From positions 1 to 10,126 of the forward strand of contig JAJYOS010000153.1 of NCBI GenBank assembly GCA_021796055.1: a DNA stretch of 10,126 nt, read 5' to 3'. The position numbers and the translations under genes were made by a program. A model generated the notes under the pieces. That model was not told the DNA's origin, searched no databases, and saw nothing but the letters and a program-made list of their open reading frames with translations. The stretch is from Bacteroidota bacterium. GTDB lineage: Bacteria; Bacteroidota; Kryptoniia; Kryptoniales; JAKASW01. This document shows, one piece after another, positions 7,251 to 10,126 of the stretch (the stretch's first letter is position 1; each line of letters opens with the position of its first letter).

Positions 7251-7785
7251 TGACCCTCGGATCTCCCAGGAAACCAAGCTGAGGTTTTACTATATGAGAC
7301 TTCACAAGTTTCTGCAACTCCACGGTCTGCAGGCTGTCAAAACCTCTCGCGCGGGCGACGCGATCGATTTGGAGTTCTGCCGACTCGGGGCTTATGTCCG
7401 GATCGAGACCGCTCCCAGACGCGTAGAGCATGTCCGGCGGTACTTTGGTATTTGGCGAGAGGCCGTTCAGCCTGATGAATTCACTCCTTCTCAATTCAAC
7501 CAGTTTCTTCAGCGTGTCGCTCGTCGGCCCGTAATTGCTTCCACCGGACGGCAGCGGATTATAACCGATCGCCGAAGGACGCGGCCAGAAATATTTATCG
7601 CTCGTAAAATTCTGTCCGATCAGCTTTGAACCCACAAGCTTGCCGTTTATCCTGATCATGCTCCCATTCGCCTGTTCAGGAAACACGATTTGACCTATTG
7701 CCGTCATGACGAGCGGATATATGAGTCCCATGAAGACCGTCATCACGAGAAGCATTTTCAATGAATTCCAAAGATGCGTTTTCAT
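7210..7785 (-). CDS. kdpC: KdpC, accessory subunit of the KdpFABC potassium pump
   Basis: A 191-residue KdpC (E. coli KdpC is 190), anchored by one N-terminal membrane helix (about 10-31) with the rest predicted outside the cytoplasmic membrane. In KdpFABC it contacts KdpA and supports complex assembly and K+ affinity. Family hallmarks are present in order: FPEQANGS near 35-42, GSKLIGQNF, YFWPRPSA, SGGSNYGPTSD, ASGSGLDPDISPESA, QIDRVARARG, and the C-terminal VNVLELNIALDSL. I take the ATG at 7785, 10 bases after the kdpB stop, because MKTHLWNSLK matches the usual KdpC start. A TTG at 7803 would overlap kdpB and add six residues without a visible ribosome site. The ribosome site for the ATG is itself weak (GGTGAT), so translation may depend on coupling to kdpB. 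The 3' end overlaps the start of the KdpB-like gene. Confidence 0.97.
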   Translation of the reverse strand: MKTHLWNSLKMLLVMTVFMGLIYPLVMTAIGQIVFPEQANGSMIRINGKLVGSKLIGQNFTSDKYFWPRPSAIGYNPLPSGGSNYGPTSDTLKKLVELRRSEFIRLNGLSPNTKVPPDMLYASGSGLDPDISPESAELQIDRVARARGFDSLQTVELQKLVKSHIVKPQLGFLGDPRVNVLELNIALDSLH

Positions 7786-7795
7786 TTTATCACCG

Positions 7796-9898
7796 TCAAA
7801 CAATCTTGAGAGCGTTGATAATTATATCTATTAGTTTGATCCCAATGAACGGCGCCACGAGTCCGCCGAGTCCGTAGATAAGGAGGTTCCTCCTCAAGAC
7901 GGCGCTTGCGCCGACCGGTCTGTACTTCACGCCTTTAAGCGCCAGCGGGACGAGGAGAATAATGATTATGGCGTTGAAGATGACCGCGCTAAGTATGGCG
8001 CTTTGCGGCGAGCCCAGGTGCATAATGTTCAGCGCCGCGAGCGGGCCTACCGGCTTGCCGAACGCGTAAAGAGCTGCGGTCATGGCAGGTATTATCGCGA
8101 AGTATTTCGACACGTCGTTCGCGATGCTAAAGGTCGTGAGAGCGCCGCGAGTCATGAGAAGCTTCTTGCCGGTCTCCACAACTTCGATGAGCTTCGTCGG
8201 GTTGCTGTCGAGGTCGACCATGTTGCCGGCCTCACGCGCTGCCTGCGTTCCGCTGTTCATGGCGATACCGACATCGGCCTGTGCCAGCGCGGGGGCATCG
8301 TTCGTGCCGTCACCGATCATTCCGACAAGATGTCCGTTCGCCTGCTCCGCGCGGATCCTGCCGAGCTTATCTTCCGGCTTCGCCTCGGCAATGAAGTCGT
8401 CGACGCCCGCTTCTGCGGCAATCGCCGCGGCGGTGAGTGCGTTGTCGCCGGTGATCATGACTGTCTTGATGCCCATCTTCCGTAGCTGGGCGAACCTTTC
8501 CTTGATTCCCCCCTTTACGATGTCTTTCAGCTGCACGATTCCGAGCACGTCCCCGTTCTCGACGACGACGAGCGGTGTGGAGCCCGCACGGGCTATTTCT
8601 TCGAGATTCTTCTGAACCGATTGAGGAAAGTTCTTTCCGAGTTCCGTCACATACTTCTTTATTGCCTCTCCCGAACCTTTTCTTATGGAGCGCGGCCCGA
8701 TCCCGTCGGTTGCGGGGATTTCGACGCCACTCATCTTCGTTTGCGCCGAAAATGGGATGAACGTAGCGCCGACATCACGCACTTCCTTCGCACGCATGCC
8801 GTACTTCTCCTTAGCGAGGACAACGATGGATCTTCCCTCCGGAGTCTCGTCTGCGACCGAGGAGAGCTGTGCCGCGTCTGCGAGACGTTCGACAGGAATA
8901 GCGGGGGCAGGAATGAAGTCGCTCGCCATCCTGTTGCCGAGAGTTATGGTGCCGGTCTTGTCGAGGAGAAGTACATCGACGTCTCCCGCCGCCTCTGCTG
9001 CACGTCCGCTCGTCGCGATAACGTTTTTTCTGATGAGGCGGTCCATGCCGCTTATTCCGATGGCGCTAAGAAGTCCGCCTATCGTTGTCGGGATAAGGCA
9101 GACAAGGAGCGACGCGAGGATCGGAAGTGTTATATATGGCCTTACGGAAATGCCGGAAGCCTTCCCGCTGTACATCATGAACGGAGGGAAGGTCGAGACC
9201 GCAAGAAGGAAGACGATGGTCAGAGCCGAAAGTAGTATAGTCAACGCTATCTCGTTCGGCGTCTTCTGGCGCTTCGCGCCTTCAACAAGCCCGATAATCT
9301 TATCCATGAAGGTTCCGCCTGGCTCGGCGGTGACGCTGATTACTATGCGGTCGCTTAGTACCTTTGTCCCGCCTGTCACGGCACTTCTCTCTTCGCCGCT
9401 TTCTCGAATGACGGGTGCGGACTCACCCGTGATCGCCGACTCATCGACGCTCGCGATACCTTCGATGACGACTCCATCGACCGGTATGACATCGCCCGCT
9501 TCACAGACGACGACATCGTCCTTCCTCAGGTCGAGGGCGTTTACTTTAGTCTCCTTACCGTCTTCGATCCTCCTCGCCATCGTTTCGGATCTTGTCTTCC
9601 GCAACGCCTCGGCCTGCGCCTTCCCACGCCCTTCTGCAATCGCCTCGGCGAAGTTGGCAAAGAGAACGGTAATCCACAGCCATAGAGTGATCTGTATGTT
9701 GAACAGCGACTCGCGGCTTATCGCGATTTCGCGAATCACTATATAAGTCGAGATAACCGCGACGGCTTCGACGACAAACATTACGGGATTTCTGACAAGC
9801 GTCTTGGGATTCAATTTCTTCATCGAATCCACCAGCGCCTGGAGGACTATTTTTCTATCGAATGTCGATGTCAATCTATGATCTGATTTCTTGTCCAT
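7796..9898 (-). CDS. kdpB: KdpB, catalytic P-type ATPase subunit of the potassium pump
   Basis: A full-length, apparently active 700-residue KdpB (E. coli: 682) that hydrolyses ATP to drive K+ import with KdpA, KdpC and KdpF in the inner membrane. All catalytic motifs are intact: TGES (157-160) in the actuator domain, CLIPTT with P270 in M4, the phosphorylation site DKTGT with D313, KGSG (407-410) and F383 in the nucleotide-binding domain, TGDN (483-486), PEDKL (508-512) and GDGTNDAPA (529-537). The M5 helix carries D595 and K598 in ANDVSKYF, matching D583/K586 of the E. coli protein, which are implicated in coupling. M6-M7 have [16 protein letters not shown] and [21 protein letters not shown]. 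The ATG at 9898 has AAGGA 9 bases upstream. The gene is followed by kdpC after 10 bases. Upstream, where kdpA normally precedes kdpB closely, there is only gene-free sequence to the window edge. Confidence 0.98.
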   Translation of the reverse strand: MDKKSDHRLTSTFDRKIVLQALVDSMKKLNPKTLVRNPVMFVVEAVAVISTYIVIREIAISRESLFNIQITLWLWITVLFANFAEAIAEGRGKAQAEALRKTRSETMARRIEDGKETKVNALDLRKDDVVVCEAGDVIPVDGVVIEGIASVDESAITGESAPVIRESGEERSAVTGGTKVLSDRIVISVTAEPGGTFMDKIIGLVEGAKRQKTPNEIALTILLSALTIVFLLAVSTFPPFMMYSGKASGISVRPYITLPILASLLVCLIPTTIGGLLSAIGISGMDRLIRKNVIATSGRAAEAAGDVDVLLLDKTGTITLGNRMASDFIPAPAIPVERLADAAQLSSVADETPEGRSIVVLAKEKYGMRAKEVRDVGATFIPFSAQTKMSGVEIPATDGIGPRSIRKGSGEAIKKYVTELGKNFPQSVQKNLEEIARAGSTPLVVVENGDVLGIVQLKDIVKGGIKERFAQLRKMGIKTVMITGDNALTAAAIAAEAGVDDFIAEAKPEDKLGRIRAEQANGHLVGMIGDGTNDAPALAQADVGIAMNSGTQAAREAGNMVDLDSNPTKLIEVVETGKKLLMTRGALTTFSIANDVSKYFAIIPAMTAALYAFGKPVGPLAALNIMHLGSPQSAILSAVIFNAIIIILLVPLALKGVKYRPVGASAVLRRNLLIYGLGGLVAPFIGIKLIDIIINALKIV

Positions 9899-9942
9899 CT
9901 CTATTGTTCCTTAAAATCGTGGATTACTATTCGAGCCCTATT

Positions 9943-9980
9943 TAGAATCCTAAATCCGAATATCTAGACTCTAAATGCCG
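9943..9980. repeat. Two degenerate copies of a 16-base unit
   Basis: TAGAATCCTAAATCCG (9943-9958) and TAGACTCTAAATGCCG (9965-9980) are approximate direct repeats at 22-base period. The tract at 10021-10050 uses similar words (ATTCTAAACTCGAAATACC). It resembles the low-complexity intergenic repeats scattered through many genomes. It could instead be paired regulator sites, for which there is no direct evidence. Confidence 0.35.
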
Positions 9981-9990
9981 CCCTGCGGCA
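9976..9990. repeat. Perfect 6-base-pair GC-rich hairpin upstream of kdpB
   Basis: TGCCGC (9976-9981) and GCGGCA (9985-9990) form a perfect stem around the loop CCT. On the minus strand it is followed by TTTAGAG, which is too poor in T for a confident terminator. It may be a weak terminator of an upstream gene, a REP-like element, or a leader hairpin of the kdpB message. Confidence 0.4.
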
Positions 9991-10070
9991 ACCCGACATA
10001 CAAATAATTCTGACGGGTCAAATTCTAAACTCGAAATACCAAATTCAAAACTTTCAGAGGACTGAGTATA

Positions 10071-10083
10071 GCCAATAATTGGC
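10071..10083. repeat. 13-base palindrome GCCAAT-A-ATTGGC
   Basis: A perfect inverted repeat of six bases around a central A, about 170 bases upstream of the kdpB start. Its size and symmetry would fit a dimeric regulator site, but no regulator can be assigned from sequence alone. Confidence 0.3.
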
Positions 10084-10126
10084 GACATCCAACCGGGCGA
10101 CGATCGGCCATTTTGTGATTCCCCCG

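Larger units (their letters stand above)
9899..10126 (-). other. Gene-free, AT-rich leader upstream of kdpB
   Basis: These 228 bases contain no recognisable gene on either strand. I translated the minus strand in all three frames and found no KdpA C-terminus; each frame reaches a stop before kdpB. The region contains degenerate repeats built on TAGAAT/CTAAAT-like words, two small palindromes, and the kdpB ribosome site AAGGA (9912-9908). A TTGACC at about 10022-10017 on the minus strand could be a -35 element, but I see no convincing -10 at 16-18 bases. If the kdp promoter lies here, it is the likely place for a KdpE operator. Confidence 0.5.

Noticed and set aside
8685..9746. 353-codon open frame on the plus strand
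   Set aside because: It is antisense to the strongly conserved kdpB. Its Ser/Thr/Pro/Ala-rich composition is what reverse reading of such codons gives, and it has no recognisable domain.
9976..9990. GC hairpin as a definite intrinsic terminator
   Set aside because: The stem is only six pairs and neither strand has a proper T-run after it.

Overview
The window is a potassium-uptake (kdp) locus in which every gene is read on the minus strand, so transcription runs from right to left. In transcription order it holds: a gene-free leader (9899-10126); kdpB, the catalytic P-type ATPase subunit (7796-9898); kdpC, the single-span accessory subunit (7210-7785); a second KdpB-like protein without a catalytic apparatus (5499-7250); a spacer (5320-5498); kdpD, the sensor histidine kinase (2632-5319); kdpE, its response regulator (1949-2635); and the 5' part of a large outer-membrane-type protein of the DUF5686 family (1-1914), whose end lies beyond the left edge. 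Open frames on the plus strand are antisense shadows of these genes.

Organism: the DUF5686 protein, with its N-terminal carboxypeptidase-regulatory-like domain, is typical of Bacteroidota, Ignavibacteriota and relatives (FCB group). Base composition is moderate. The best start is TTG for the DUF5686 gene and CTG for kdpE. Phylum-level placement is inference; genus cannot be told from this sequence.

How the genes work together: KdpB and KdpC are two subunits of the high-affinity K+ pump KdpFABC. KdpA would supply the K+-selective channel, but it is not in the 228 bases upstream of kdpB, where it usually sits. KdpD and KdpE normally switch the operon on when K+ is limiting.

The unusual element is the 583-residue KdpB paralogue between kdpC and kdpD. 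It aligns with the local KdpB without gaps, residue number for residue number, from about position 29 to 320. After its shortened nucleotide-binding region it is again collinear, at a constant offset of 117, to the C-terminus. The phosphorylation Asp is Glu, the rest of the DKTGT motif is gone, TGES is [12 protein letters not shown] is lost, the N-domain is reduced to a short acidic Ser/Asp-rich linker, and the Asp/Lys pair of the ion-path helix is missing. The frame is intact and its start overlaps kdpC, so it looks like a maintained pseudo-ATPase and possibly a regulatory or structural extra subunit of the Kdp complex. I know of no description of such a protein, but I could not search.
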